60,000 bases of DNA from Membranipora membranacea (Eukaryota; Bryozoa; Gymnolaemata; Cheilostomatida; Membraniporidae). The stretch lies in contig OU612072.1 in assembly GCA_914767715.1 (NCBI GenBank), forward strand, positions 6,574,001 through 6,634,000. Reading direction: 5' to 3'. Positions 48,758 through 60,000 of this stretch are shown here, in pieces; the stretch's first letter is position 1, and every line of letters begins with the position of its first letter. Made by a program: the position numbers and the translations under genes. The notes under the pieces are model-generated. The model was not told the DNA's origin. It ran no database searches and worked only from the letters and a program-made list of their open reading frames with translations.

Positions 48758-49900
48758 GTGGTGTTTTATAACATAATATTATATTTGGATACTCAGAGCT
48801 GTTGGAGTCCGCAAACCAGGAGAAGTGGGTGATACTCGTGATTGTAAAATGATATTGTTCAAGCCTCCTAGCCGTTTGCAAATAAGTAGTCATTGAGCTT
48901 TTGTAACGTGAGGCACGTAAATGTATTATGATTTTAACCCCACACCTGAGAGGCGCTGCTGATTGTTTAAAGGTTATAAAAGAGGATGACAGTGTGAAAA
49001 ATTTGAAGAGAAATTCAAAAATTGCGGGTAGATTCAAAATTTTCCTTCTACTGAGTAATTAGCACATACTACACTTAAATTATGGGCAAGGGCAGAAAAG
49101 ATAGAGATACTGCATCCGCTGAAAAATATTACTGTCTAGACTAAACTTTCACTTGTAAAAAAGTCCTATTCATCCTATAGACTATAGAGTGATAAAACCA
49201 TTAGGAGATTATTCATGGCATATAACATAGTTCATTTTAAATTATATACATGTATATTGTACATTGCAATTAACTGGAAGTTAAGAGTGTCAAATTAAAC
49301 ATGGGGGTTTCCCGGTGAATCATTTGATGTGCAAGCTATGAAAACAGCACTGTCGTTTAAACAATGATAGGACAATATTCTTCAAAATAATACAATGCAT
49401 GCAAACCATCAAACACCATTTAGCACATGAGACTGACAGTTGTAAATGTACCATGCATGAATTCTCATTTCTCATTGTATTTGTGAGAGCTACTGATAGG
49501 AGTAAATCATTCAATACCAGCCATAGGTCTTGAGTGGCCTTGAGCACATTGCAGTCAATCCTTTAAAATCATTACAGACCAAGACACTTTTTTGCTTTAT
49601 GAAGCTGTTGTATTATTTTTCTATTTGCTCAGCATAATCTTCCCTGGGCCTAGGGAAAAACACCAAATGTTTTTGGGATCAACCATAATTACTCAGTTTG
49701 GTCATTATTGCACGAGTTAACATAACATTAACTTACCCTAGCTCCGTCCAATAGAGATTTACAGAGGTTGAGATCAGTGTATGGTAGATTAGTCAGAGCT
49801 TTCAATAAAATCTGTACGCTACTGAGGTCTGGAAATAACTGGGATTGAATTGGTAGCTAAAAAAAATAAAAGAAAAGGTTTATACTGGATGGGAAAGGTT

Positions 49901-50155
49901 CATGTGTCTAGTGTTCATGTTTCTAGTGTTCATGGGTCTAGTGTTCATGCGTCTAGTGTTCATGCATCTAGTGTTCATGGGACTAGTGTTCAAGCGTCTA
50001 GTGTTCATGCGTCTAGTGTTCATGCGCCTAGTGTTCATGCGTCTAGTGTTCATGCGTCTAGTGTTCATGCGTCTAGTGTTCATGCGTCTAGTGTTCATGC
50101 GTCTAGTGTTCATGCGTCTAGTGTTCATGCGTCTAGTGTTCATGCGTCTAGTGTT
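49901..50155 (+). repeat. 15-bp minisatellite, 17 units
   Basis: Unit CATGCGTCTAGTGTT tandemly repeated 17 times. The last eight units are uniform, and the first ones vary at the CGT position. It lies in intron 2 of eIF3k copy B. Because the period is a multiple of three it keeps frames open on both strands, which explains the long repetitive ORFs. Confidence 0.95.
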
Positions 50156-50750
50156 CATTTGACATCCAAGAAAGTTTTTTCCCCATTCAACATAAAAAAA
50201 ACATTTGGGAAAGAATCCATCACAAGTTGTCTCAAGGAGTTGGTTGGTTATATCAACTAAATTACATATAGGCACTCCACAAATTAGGATCTGGCACTTT
50301 TGCAGCAACCTCAAAGAATAACACAGTATTAGGATAGGTGAAGCTCACAGTTTAAGAACAGCCAAGTTCGCCTCCAAGTTGTAAGTGGTCTCCTGTACTT
50401 GTGTGTTTACATATTTCTCCAACACTGAGAGGTTTTCAGGGTTATATCTAAAGAGGATGGGGATAACAACTATAATATCACGTGGTGAGAAAGTTCAAAC
50501 AGCAGATCATTTATGGTCTATGAGTTATGTCTAGGGCGTGATGCTTTCCATTTGTAAAATGAGGACCAGTGCGGAAGTGTGAAAATACCACTGTTAAAAT
50601 GTTTTCTTAAAAACATCAGCCGTTAGCATCATGGGAAACTCACTACTAAGAATTGAATCAGGAGGGTTTGATCATTTTCAAAAATTGTAATTATTACCTA
50701 TCGATGCCTTTCAAAAGTGAAGCAACAGTCGCTCGCATTGTTTCTGCCAT

Positions 50751-53700
50751 TCTTGAGGTTCTCAGTTTCTCTCAAAATGTAGAGTTGTAACTCCTTGTCT
50801 TGATTCTGGTTTGAAAGAAAATTTCATATTCATAGAGAGATAATTAAATACTACAGCGTATAAATGTGCAATAATTTTGAAGCTCAAAATAAAAAGTTGT
50901 GGAAAAAAAATAATTTGTAAAGGCGAATTCTATTGAAAAAAACATCAGCATCAGTACTGTAACAGGTGGGAGGCTGATATTCTCAGGCAACACTGTTTGT
51001 TAGTATTTAGAAAAAAACATTTTGGACGTATTTATATGTTTTGAAGCGATAAAGAGGGAACATCTTTAGTGGTTCCGAAAATTTGAGAAATATTTTATTT
51101 CTAGTAAAGCTTATTTCAACATGAATTCCTGATATTCTCAATCTTCACAAGTATTCACATTACGCGTAACCACTTTCATCTAAACTCGTTTACAGCACAA
51201 TCAGAGATCAGTATTTGCTCTCAATCATGAGTACTGGACTGCATATATTAAGATTTTTTTCAGTCTGACATGTCATTTAGACACCAAATATTCAGTGACT
51301 AGGGCTTATTTGACCGCCCTATTTAACTTGTGTGGGGTAGTACCTTAGATATCAGTAATACGATATATTAGCAATGCAATAAACATATAAGCAGAACAAA
51401 ATATAAACTGACGACCACAATCACACAATCATCTTAGTTTGCCTTTACCTTGTGGCTTTTTTCTAGTTTTCTGTTGCTGTTTTTGTTGTTTTAATGCATT
51501 GCTTATATATCGTATTACTGAATATCTGAATCACTGAATAGTTGTTGTGTCCAGTTCTCCTGACGGATCAAGAGTCCCCAAGCTAAGCTCTTTACTTGCT
51601 ATTAATACTGCAATCACACTCTCCCTAACCATCTCTGATCATACATGTATGAACTAGGGCTCTCATTCATACTGTTAACATATTTGTAACACTTTGAAGT
51701 TGTCTTCTCATCATGTACAAGAAAAGACGACTAGCAAAAGTTATACATAAATATCTGATACTCTCAATCTTCACAAGCATTCACATTACGCGTAATCACA
51801 TTGATCTAAACTCGTTCACAATATCAGGTCAATTTTTATGAATGCAAGCTCCACCCCTCCCACCCTCTATAGGAAAAGAATGTAATTAGTTTTTGAGGAC
51901 TGCCTTTATTCTTATTTTAACTTTGTTTACCTGCATGTTTACCGGCATGTGTGCAGGTTCCAAACTCCAGCCTCTCCAGCTGTTACTTGCGTCCAGCTGT
52001 TACGCAGCGGAAAAATTTTTTTCAGGAGACAAGCATCTGTTAGAGATTCTAACAAATTTGTTAGAGTCTCTAACAAATTGTTAGAGTAGAGAATATTAAC
52101 ATAACCAGACAAACTCCAATGGTAAGTAAGTGACTTGTTGACCTCCAGGTTAAAGATTGGAAAATCAACATCATTCCCCAGAATAAATATGATGTATATA
52201 ATTTACTTACATTGCATTACTTTACATCTTTGAGGAAGAATAAAAGGCTTCAACTGCAATTATTATGATCGTGAAGTCTAAACCACCATCCATTCACAAA
52301 TCTTTAGCAGTGGGCCTGCTGGGATTGTGATTGGATCTTTGGCTTGAGGTGGTGGTGGTTTGGACCTCATCTATTCTCAAGAATATCTAACCACCCCAAG
52401 CCTCAGATCCACTCAAGGATTTTTCAGTGAAGCTTGTGAGTGGATCGGAGGCTTGTGGTGGTGGTTTTGGCCTCAGCTATTTCAGCATGTGATTGGATCT
52501 TTGGCTTGAGTTGAGGTGGTGGTCTGGCTCGGCCACAGCTACGCTTTAGAATGTCTGACTTGACTTGAGGCCCTAAGGCTGCCAACAAACTTCAGGTTCA
52601 CTCACAAATCTTTTGCAGAATTCAGTCATGGGTATCTGGGAGATCAGACATAGTACACATTTCAAAAGCCCATTATCAACCCATTGGTTGGGTGGTTGAT
52701 AAGAATCCGTGACAACTCGAAAATGCAATTTCAAAAATCAAACCACAAACACCATTTTTGAAATGAACATTTTCGCAGTGTCCGTATACCGGTTGATAGT
52801 AGACTTTTGCAATATGTTGTGTACTATGTCTGATCCAGCAGGTGCCCATGATGACTGCAGTGGGTCTGACTCTGAGGCTGTGTTGTGACCATGATTGATA
52901 GCTATGACTATGATGGCCAAGTGGTGGTTCTGTGGGGTTCTGTTGACAGTCTCAACCAATCAACACAACAATAAAATCAATGAATCAACAACAAGCAATC
53001 AATCAACCACCAACCATCATCATCAATAATGAAATGATGATCATGATGATGAATGATGATGAAAAAAAAAAAACAGACAGGTGTGCTTGCTTTGCTGCTA
53101 AATATGCATATTGATGAGAGGATTGGAGGGATAAAAGTCAAGGGACTTTCTGGGTAACAATATATACAGAGCAATACTCCAGAGATTTGGGTAGCATTAG
53201 GGTAGCATGAGGAAGTTTTTAGGGAGAAAAGATTTGCTCTATCTGTATTTTCCTGTAACTTCGTTGCATCCCAAAGTATGAATTAAGATGACCTTGGAAT
53301 GTCAATAGACAACAAAAAGTCTACTGGTTTCATATCAAAATTTTACTTTTATGTCCAGTGACAAAGAGAGGACAACTAATAATAATAACAGAAAAAGAAG
53401 ACAATTCCTCATTACTTGATTCGAGGGTGGAACATTTTTCCCAACACTCTAACCATCCTTGCCTCTAACATTCGAGAGTTCGAGATAGTTAAATACGCCT
53501 ATGATTGGTACATTTCTTACATTATTACTCTTGAACTGGCTGTTCTAACAATGTAGAACAGTCAAACAATTACTTTGCTTGTCAATCAAGATATTATGTG
53601 TTGAAGGAATAGTGTTCAGTTTTCTAGATTTTCTAATCTAACCAGGAACCATTCTCCCTGATCTAACTAGACTAATGAACAGTTTCATTTTGTTGATCGA

Positions 53701-55310
53701 TGCTGACGGGTATCCGGGATTGGGGAAAGCCACTCTGACTGATCACATGGATTTATACTATTGTAGTACTTTATTTAGTTTGTGTAAGGTTAGCACATAT
53801 ATTGTTATACACATAGAATGCCCGCAAGAGTGATAATCATCCAACCACACACCTTGGAGTCCTAGATATAAGAGAGCTCCTATTAGTACAGTGTCCTGCC
53901 GTATGATGTCACAGCCCCAGGTCACTATACAATTCAAGAGCAGACAAGTCTCACAGTTTGTTAAAAATCTTTTTATTGCGAATCGAGATTTAAAAGAGAG
54001 TAAAAATTTATTTTATAATATTTATAACATAGGAAAAAAGTTGGCTACCTCTTTTTGCAGGCAAATTTGGTTAATCCATTAAAGTGATAAAAAAAAATTG
54101 GGGAGAATGATCTAGACCAGCTGTGGGCAACAGTGGCCTCTGGATGTTGAAATCACAAAGTTGTATAATACTATATTAATTATTAATTTTGCAAAACTGT
54201 CATTTTGAACAAGAAAGGCAAATTGTATCAACATGTTACAAGAGTGTTGCTGCATTTTGGCTGAAATTTTCCAGACTACCTCTTATCTCACAAAAATTTC
54301 TCCTTGCGGGAGGGCGCTACAGCATCCCTCCCGCACCCACCCTGCCCTATGCCATACATGTGATACACAGGGGAATGATCATGTATACACAACCAAATCA
54401 AATCATGAGAAATATGACACCACAAAACATCAGAAGATTCGATAAACCAGTAATTTTGTTAAGATGATATTTCTACCAAAATAATATTATTACAGTTTAT
54501 AATTTATAGAAAAGAATTGCCAAAATTGTTACACCTGTTCCAAATTCAAGCTTGAAAGATATATCACTGAGATATTTTATCACCACCCTTCATTTTGCCT
54601 GCAAATAGAGGCCTTTTATGATATTATATATATAGCCTACCTTAATTATAATATAATCACTTTTTCACTGTCAAATATTAATGAGATAGATATTTGGCTA
54701 ATATCAAAATTCAGATTGCTATCACATCTTATTCACCGGTATCAGCTTTTGACTTGAAAATGATTGATTCTGGGAGAAAATGAATTTAAAATTAGAAGCA
54801 AAGCACAGACCCGTAGTTCTAGGGGACGCGGGGAGGCAATGCCTCCCCTGGAAAGCTCAATAGAGTGGACTAAAAATGCTATAATTGAATCTTCCATGTC
54901 GGAATCAGCTTATTATTTAGGACTTCCATTTGTTCTTTATATGCCTCAAATTGCTCGGGAAGGAGGTTACTGATGATGCTTCTGACTTGCCTCGTACTTT
55001 TGCCTCTCCTACTATGTTTTCTCATCTACGGCCCTGAAGCAGCAGTTTGTCACTAGCCCTATTCCAGCCCTATTTGGAAAAAAATGGATATAAAATTAGT
55101 CACTGGTGAGCAAGAAGAGTACAAGTACTCCTTGCTTTGAGTACAAAAACAATGTATTATTGAGGAACATCATCTTAATTAGTCTGATTGATAATTTGGT
55201 GAATGATGGCTCACATGTTTCAGTTTTGAATTGTTTGATTAACTCTGAACAGTTACATCTGTTACATCTGGGCTATCTAATTAGCGCCATCGACCCATTC
55301 TTTTTCGGGG
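50751..55310. other. intergenic interval between eIF3k copy B and TRAF copy B
   Basis: No supported exon. A small inverted-repeat element occupies about 51290-51545 (CAGTAATACGATATAT and its complement). About 55 bp is repeated at 51131-51190 and 51758-51815 (CTCAATCTTCACAAG...ACGCGTAA). A degenerate repeat of GATTGGATCTTTGGCTTGAG-type units spans 52320-52530. The equivalent divergent spacer on the left is 8 kb; here it is about 5 kb. Confidence 0.5.
51290..51545. mobile_element. small inverted-repeat element
   Basis: CAGTAATACGATATATTAGC at about 51354 is matched in inverted orientation near 51508-51525. The outer motifs ATTCAGTGA and TCACTGAAT close the structure. No coding capacity and no clear target duplication. 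Confidence 0.45.
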
Positions 55311-55312
55311 AT

Positions 55313-55465
55313 GCCTGGTGAGATGGCGCAATCGGTTAGCGCGCTTGCTATTCTCTGCCAGGCGATTAGTGCCGCAGGAGTTGTGGGTTCGAGCCCCACC
55401 GGGGGAGCTTTCATTGTTGATTGTTCCAGCCCCAGCACCCGCGGGTGTATACCTCTCCTCATCTG
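55313..55465 (+). mobile_element. tRNA-derived SINE, copy 2
   Basis: Well-preserved box A (TGGCGCAATCGGTTAGCGCG) and box B (GGGTTCGAGCCCC near 55385-55397) of a tRNA-like head, followed by the same body as at 22667 (GATTGTTCCAGCCCC, CGGGTGTATACCTCT). The internal promoter looks intact. It lies about 300 bp upstream of TRAF copy B. Confidence 0.8.
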
Positions 55466-55763
55466 TAGCCCCTTGTAATCCTTCCAATTATATAGAAAGT
55501 TTTAAGGATCCATCCCCATGCGATTCAGCAATCTCATCAGGTATAGGCGTTAATGTGTTTAGGTATGATGTAGTCGACATTCCATCGACATTTTGTGGAT
55601 ATCAATTACAAAGGCTGTCATTGGCTCAATCAATATACTAAATTCATAAAGAGGCTACTCGCACAGGGCTGCTATGTTGTCCAAATTGCTATCCAAATTG
55701 CTTAATTGCAATTCCTGTTTCAGATAAATAAAACCTCAGGTGTCAGGAAAGAAAACAGTAGTA

Positions 55764-58700
55764 ATGGCTGAAGGAGGACCTTCGTCGATGGACATAGATC
55801 GGTCTATACTCCAAAATACCAGGTTGGTTCACTAAAAACCCAGAGCTTGGTTTGCTATAGATTATAATTATTATTTAATTTTTTGTTATTTGATACATGA
55901 TTTTGCTTCAATTTGATGAAGACGATTGTCGTGGCTTAAAGGCTACCCAAGCATGTTATACTCTCATTACCTGCATTATGATGTCACAGTCTCCCGGATG
56001 TGCTTGTTTCTTGTATTGCACACCCGGTAGAGTTAGACATAATACTGTAGAGAATGAGAGTTACCTTCCCTTGTGGGAGCTACTCTTTCCACCATCAATA
56101 GACAGTTTTCTGAGCTCTGATTTAGGCCTCAACTCGGAGTTGTCCTCTCTCCAGTTTGGTACTTTTAACCTACGCCGCATAGGAAAAACGTGCTGAAAAG
56201 AGGGTTATCCTGATAATCGCTTATAATAGGATAAAAAATATTTTTGAATCAGAATCTGCAGCATTGAAAACTCATATGGTAATAGTTTGGAAAATAATTT
56301 TAGTATTTAGTATTTTAGTATTTAGATAGTATAATTTTAGTATTTAGATAGTCAATTATAGCATTTCCTGCCTGTTTTACGGACAATTTGGCAGAATTTT
56401 TCATAAGTTTCGTCACTAAAATTAAGATTTATCAACATTCAAGCCTCCAATGATTTGGAAACTCTGTCTCACAGGGTTTTCAATGGTGCAGACTCTGAAT
56501 CAAAACTCATTTTTATCCTTACATAAGCGGTTTTCAAGATAACCCTCTTTCAGCAGGTTTTTCCTATGCGGCGTGGGTTAAAAGTACCAAACTGGAGAGA
56601 GGACAACTCCGAATTGAGGCATAAATAAGAGCTCAGAAAACTGTCTATATTCCAGAGCAATGAGTTCTTTTACCATGCAAATTTGACACAACCCTTAAGA
56701 GTAAGCATTGGAGGATTGTGGAAAAAGAGTTTTTGCCCAAAGGTTTGATGTATGGAAATTTTCTGCCTTCGCATGATATCCATAACGAATCGGGACTGGG
56801 ATTAAGCAGTGAGCTCTTTTTTATTGTGTTATATTATTTGATACTCTAAACAATTTCCTATCAAGTTTTCGCAGGCTGAAAAATTTTGATAGTTTAAATG
56901 AGGTTTGTTTTGTTGCCAGTCTAACGTCATCAACACCTGGCGATTTTAATAGGCGTCCACACTTTCTGCGTCCACACTTTCTGAGACATGAGAAGCTGAA
57001 GGAGATATACGGCTGTGCTCTCTGTAAAGATGTCCTATTACAGCCTCATCAGACTACCTGTGGACAAAGGTATATATGTATGAATTATTTTATTACTTAG
57101 TTAGTTACAACTGAAGAAATTTCTTTCATAATAAAGGATAAGTGCATAGCTATTGGAGCTGAGAAGGAATATTCCAAACTACTCTACACCAGCTGTTGCT
57201 TGTTAGGATAAAATTCATAGTACCATATCAACTTCAAGAATATGAAAACATGGATTACTAAATATGAGCTTAGGGCTTAAATTAAAACATGGCCTTATTG
57301 TAGTGTATTGTTGTTGATAGATTCACATGTGAGAATTGGGCTATGCTGCATTAGGTTTAGGAAGATAAATTGTTTTATTAGAAAATGAGAAGGGTTCTTG
57401 CACTCTGTGTCATTTAATCATTCATGGAAATGTTACAGAGTTTGTAAAAAGTGCATAGAAGACAGATTCGGGGATGAGTTGAACATAACATGTCCCCTAC
57501 CACATGATGATATGGAAGATGAAGAAGAGCCATGTCAGAGAGAGGGAGGACTCAGGTGGACAGAGATCATGCCTGACTCTGCCATACATCGTCAGCTACT
57601 CAGAGAAAAATGCTTCTGCAGTAACAAGGAATTTGGATGCTGTGAATATCCTAAATGGAAAGAACTACATGTGGGTTATAGGGAATAAGCTGCTGAATCA
57701 TAGGCTTACGATGCCTCATTGAGAATGGATGTGTTTCAAGGGATGTGGGCAATTTAAGGGTTGAATAAAATCGATGCTAGTCATTCATCAATCTTCATTC
57801 ACAAAAGGAAAATTTCAAATTTTAGTGATTCAGATGTTTTAACTGCATAAGAGTCTGTTTGTTCTCAGGTCAATCTCAGCACATATTTCTGAAACCTCAA
57901 TTTCTCACCCTTTCTCAGCTGGCACTATGATTAAACTACCGCTGTCACTCAGGGAAATGTGTGCCCATTAAATTCTGTATAACTACCAGTATAAGATAAC
58001 CAAATGAGACTTCGATCTCAGCATTGTCACCTAATGAGCAAATTTTTCAAAATCAGGAAGTGAAATAAATTGCTTAGTGGTGATGACATTATTTTTTAAC
58101 TATTAGCATGGAAAAACATTCCACCGATTTCATACCCTGAATTTAACAATCATTTTGCGCAAATTATTTGTCCATTAGATGGTATGATATATTTTGTATA
58201 AGTTGTATTTGAGCTGTACAGAATTCGATGTGCACATTTTTCCCTGAGTGGCAGCTGTAGTTGTAAGATATAAGAAAAACCACGTTGTTGTTCTAGTTAA
58301 AATTGATTTTACCATGGGTATTTTATCAGGTAAGCATGACCAGCTTCTATAGACCTAAGTAAATAAGCCTTTTTTTTATTATATCAATGGAATAACCATG
58401 TTTGGTATAGCCATAGTTCTCACAAATACTCTGCATTTGAAATATTTAAACATCTGTGGTTTGATTAATTCCATCCGCTATTGATCGGTATTGACTTGAA
58501 TCATGAAAACCACCTGACTTTTCAGAAGCACCAACTGAGTTGCGCATACAAATCCGTGAGATGTGATGCAGATCTTTGCGAGAAAATGTTCCCAGAGTCA
58601 CAAAGGACGATGCATGAAGAGAGGGAGTGTAATTTTGTACCAGTGAGATGTCAATACTGTAATGGGAAATGTTACGAGGTGAACTTGAAGTAAGTGTCTA

Positions 58701-59562
58701 CTGGTTTTAATGTACTGAGAATCGAATAAAAAACTACCTATGAGACTGACAGTGAAAAGGTCCTACAGCTCATTTGCAAACCTATCTAGTTCAAAATTAA
58801 TTATTTAACCGAGGTTATTATGATAAACAATGCATTGTCACAACTATTAGGTCGATTCAATGTATATCTACATTGAAAACTGTTTTTTTTTTATAAATCT
58901 TTTTGATTTAGAGGCTGTCCCAGGGCCTATTCTCATTGGACTGAACGCTTAAATTGAGCGAATTTTCCTGAACCTTCAAGATTGACTTAAATCGCCCTAC
59001 GATTGATTTTATCCAAATATTCAGATGCAAGCAAAAACTTATCCAACACATCATCTGAAGAGATACTCTCATTTACAAACGGTTTTGTCATATCATTTCA
59101 AGTTTTCGTATAATATGTGAAAATCATTTTGTTTCCATTGCCATGTCACCTCACGGCCCGCCCCAGAAAACATTCCCAGGTCAAAGAACGGGCTGAAACA
59201 GAGACTATGGATACAAATATATATATCATCTATAGTCTCTGCTGAAACCAGAGCCTAAATTCAGGTCTCTTTGACAATCAATGGTTTGGTGGTTCAAGCA
59301 TGTCTGAACATGTAGCAGTTTGCATTCATTGAAACATTGTGATTGAGATAGTGATGAGATTGGTATCAACCATAGACTTGATAATAAATTATTTAGTCTA
59401 TGGGATCAACCACAGTCTATGGTGTCAACCAATGTGGGGTATTTTATCAAACATGTTTGTTGTTTCTAATTTACAGGAGCATAAACTGAGGTGCCAAAGA
59501 GACTGTAATGCCTATCGTGATGCACATGCTTTCAAAAGAGCAGGTGGCAAGATGAACACGCA
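55764..59562 (+). pseudogene. TRAF-like RING/zinc-finger protein (copy B, frameshifted, 3' end outside window)
   Basis: Exons 55764-55822, 56920-57069, 57439-57670, 58526-58689 and 59477-59562 correspond to exons 1-5 of copy A, with the same phases at every earlier junction. The RING-like Cys set is Cys52, Cys55, Cys67 and the CKKC pair, with Gln69 at the His position. Zinc-finger exons 4 and 5 resemble copy A. Exon 4 is 164 bases, against 165 in copy A, through a one-base loss near 58669-58671 in AATGGGAAATG. This shifts the last residues and makes exon 5 read into a TGA at its fourth codon. The donor after exon 3 is GTGGGT rather than GTAAGA. Possible readings are a recent pseudogene, a truncated protein, or a sequence error. 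A second RING module would lie beyond the window. Confidence 0.75.
56098..56648. mobile_element. MITE-like inverted repeat in TRAF copy B intron 1
   Basis: Arms 56098-56224 and 56523-56648 are inverted copies sharing GACAGTTTTCTGAGCTC, CCAGTTTGGTACTTTTAACC and GAGGGTTATC. The 300-bp centre has tandem TAGTATTT units. No open reading frame of interest. Confidence 0.75.
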
Positions 59563-59570
59563 GTAAGTTT
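57760..59570 (+). repeat. inverted paralogous arm, TRAF copy B
   Basis: Reverse complement of 3119-5505. It lacks the elements found at 4333-4864 and 5149-5400, so it preserves the pre-insertion state of the intron. It is highly similar across exon 5 and the preceding intron. Confidence 0.75.
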
Positions 59571-60000
59571 ACCCTTATTTCAATCATCTTAAATATGTCG
59601 TAAGTTTGTCCCACCGAAAACGAAATTTGAGGTGGTATTATGGCAATGCCCATGAAGCAGTTCTCATAGGGGACTTCTGACAACTTATGTGGCAGCTGAG
59701 CCCTATTTTTGCACACAATAAACACCTACAGTTTTGCCTATCCATCCTCAATTATTGTCAAGATAACTAGATTCATACCTGATCTTCTCTTTGGGAGTAG
59801 TATGAAAAACAGCAGGTGATGCTATGACATAGAAAACTTGCAACAGCCTTCACAGGTTTTTTTGGCTTTTTCTAGCCATTTTTATTCAATCCCATAGACA
59901 TAGTTTTGTATATGTCTATGAGATTGCATAAAAATGTTTTGTCTATGTGCAATCCTCAATCAATCATCAGTGCAACTTAATAAAGCCTAAGTGCCTGAGC

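Larger units (their letters stand above)
45085..50750 (-). pseudogene. EIF3K: eukaryotic translation initiation factor 3 subunit K, copy B (frameshifted)
   Basis: Exons 50698-50750, 50349-50447, 49737-49856, 48338-48412, 47394-47460, 46335-46412 and 45085-45206 match copy A exons 1-7 in order, intron position and phase. The first 18 residues equal copy A; later exons differ by clear amino-acid substitutions (for example LSEEEDLVAEVSGFKDSIRK against [20 protein letters not shown]). Exon 3 is 120 bases instead of 121, with a one-base loss at about 49817-49819 that brings an early TGA. Exon 7 has lost one base near its start compared with exon 7' (42540-42662). No convincing exon 8 was found. 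Many conserved positions survive, so the breakage appears recent; consensus errors in the assembly are the alternative. Downstream exons 6', 7' and 5'' may reflect capture by the Harbinger element. Confidence 0.85.

Noticed and set aside
48678-49037. Minus-strand 119-codon ORF
   Set aside because: Includes a hairpin repeat and lies in an eIF3k B intron; composition and lack of motifs suggest chance.
49850-50314. Long repetitive ORFs on both strands (up to 144 codons)
   Set aside because: They are produced by the 15-bp minisatellite, whose period keeps several frames open; no non-repetitive domain is present.
55313-55407. Functional tRNA gene
   Set aside because: A and B boxes are good but I could not fold a proper acceptor stem and anticodon arm, and the segment continues into a body shared with another copy, so it is a SINE.
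1570-59562. Simple haplotype duplication in the assembly as the cause of the mirrored genes
   Set aside because: eIF3k A and B, and the RING exons of the TRAF copies, differ by many amino-acid changes, which is too much for alleles. It remains possible for the most similar tract only.

Overview
The window is eukaryotic nuclear DNA, almost certainly from an invertebrate metazoan. It is AT-rich, its genes are broken into short GT-AG exons, and it carries TRAF-like RING/zinc-finger genes, an eight-exon eIF3 subunit K gene, a PIF/Harbinger DNA transposon, many non-autonomous DNA elements with 8-bp target duplications, and a tRNA-derived SINE family. The phylum cannot be resolved from sequence alone. 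All exon models were read by eye from acceptor/donor sites, phase compatibility and family resemblance; no database search was run.

Layout. (1) 1.5-8.2 kb, minus strand: a TRAF-like gene (copy A) running off the left edge, with two successive RING + TRAF-zinc-finger modules. (2) 8.2-16.2 kb: mostly non-coding and rich in palindromes and foldback elements, with a single-exon SGNH-hydrolase ORF at 10.6-11.2 kb. (3) 16.2-20.9 kb, plus strand: a complete 8-exon eIF3k gene of 217 residues. A 1.25-kb inverted repeat (14.2-15.4 and 25.5-26.7 kb) flanks it. (4) 20.9-29 kb: gene-poor, with SINE copies and small repeats. (5) 29-44.3 kb: a degraded PIF/Harbinger element. Its plus-strand AT-hook and Myb/SANT-like accessory exons (31.6-34.2 kb) converge on a minus-strand DDE transposase (44.3 to 35.3 kb). 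Younger hAT-like elements have been inserted into the transposase. (6) 40.7-50.75 kb, minus strand: a second, frameshifted eIF3k copy (B). Its 3' exons are duplicated, and the duplicates lie inside the first intron of the Harbinger transposase. (7) 55.8-59.6 kb, plus strand: a second TRAF-like gene (copy B), also frameshifted, running off the right edge.

The overall order TRAF(-) / eIF3k(+) / transposon / eIF3k(-) / TRAF(+) is a mirror image, so the window looks like an inverted duplication of a divergent TRAF-eIF3k gene pair with a transposon nest at its centre. The left arm appears intact. The visible inactivating frameshifts in host genes are in the right arm. The observations most worth following are the eIF3k exons lodged in a Harbinger intron, the RING domains that have all lost the zinc-binding His, and the large inverted repeat around the intact eIF3k gene.
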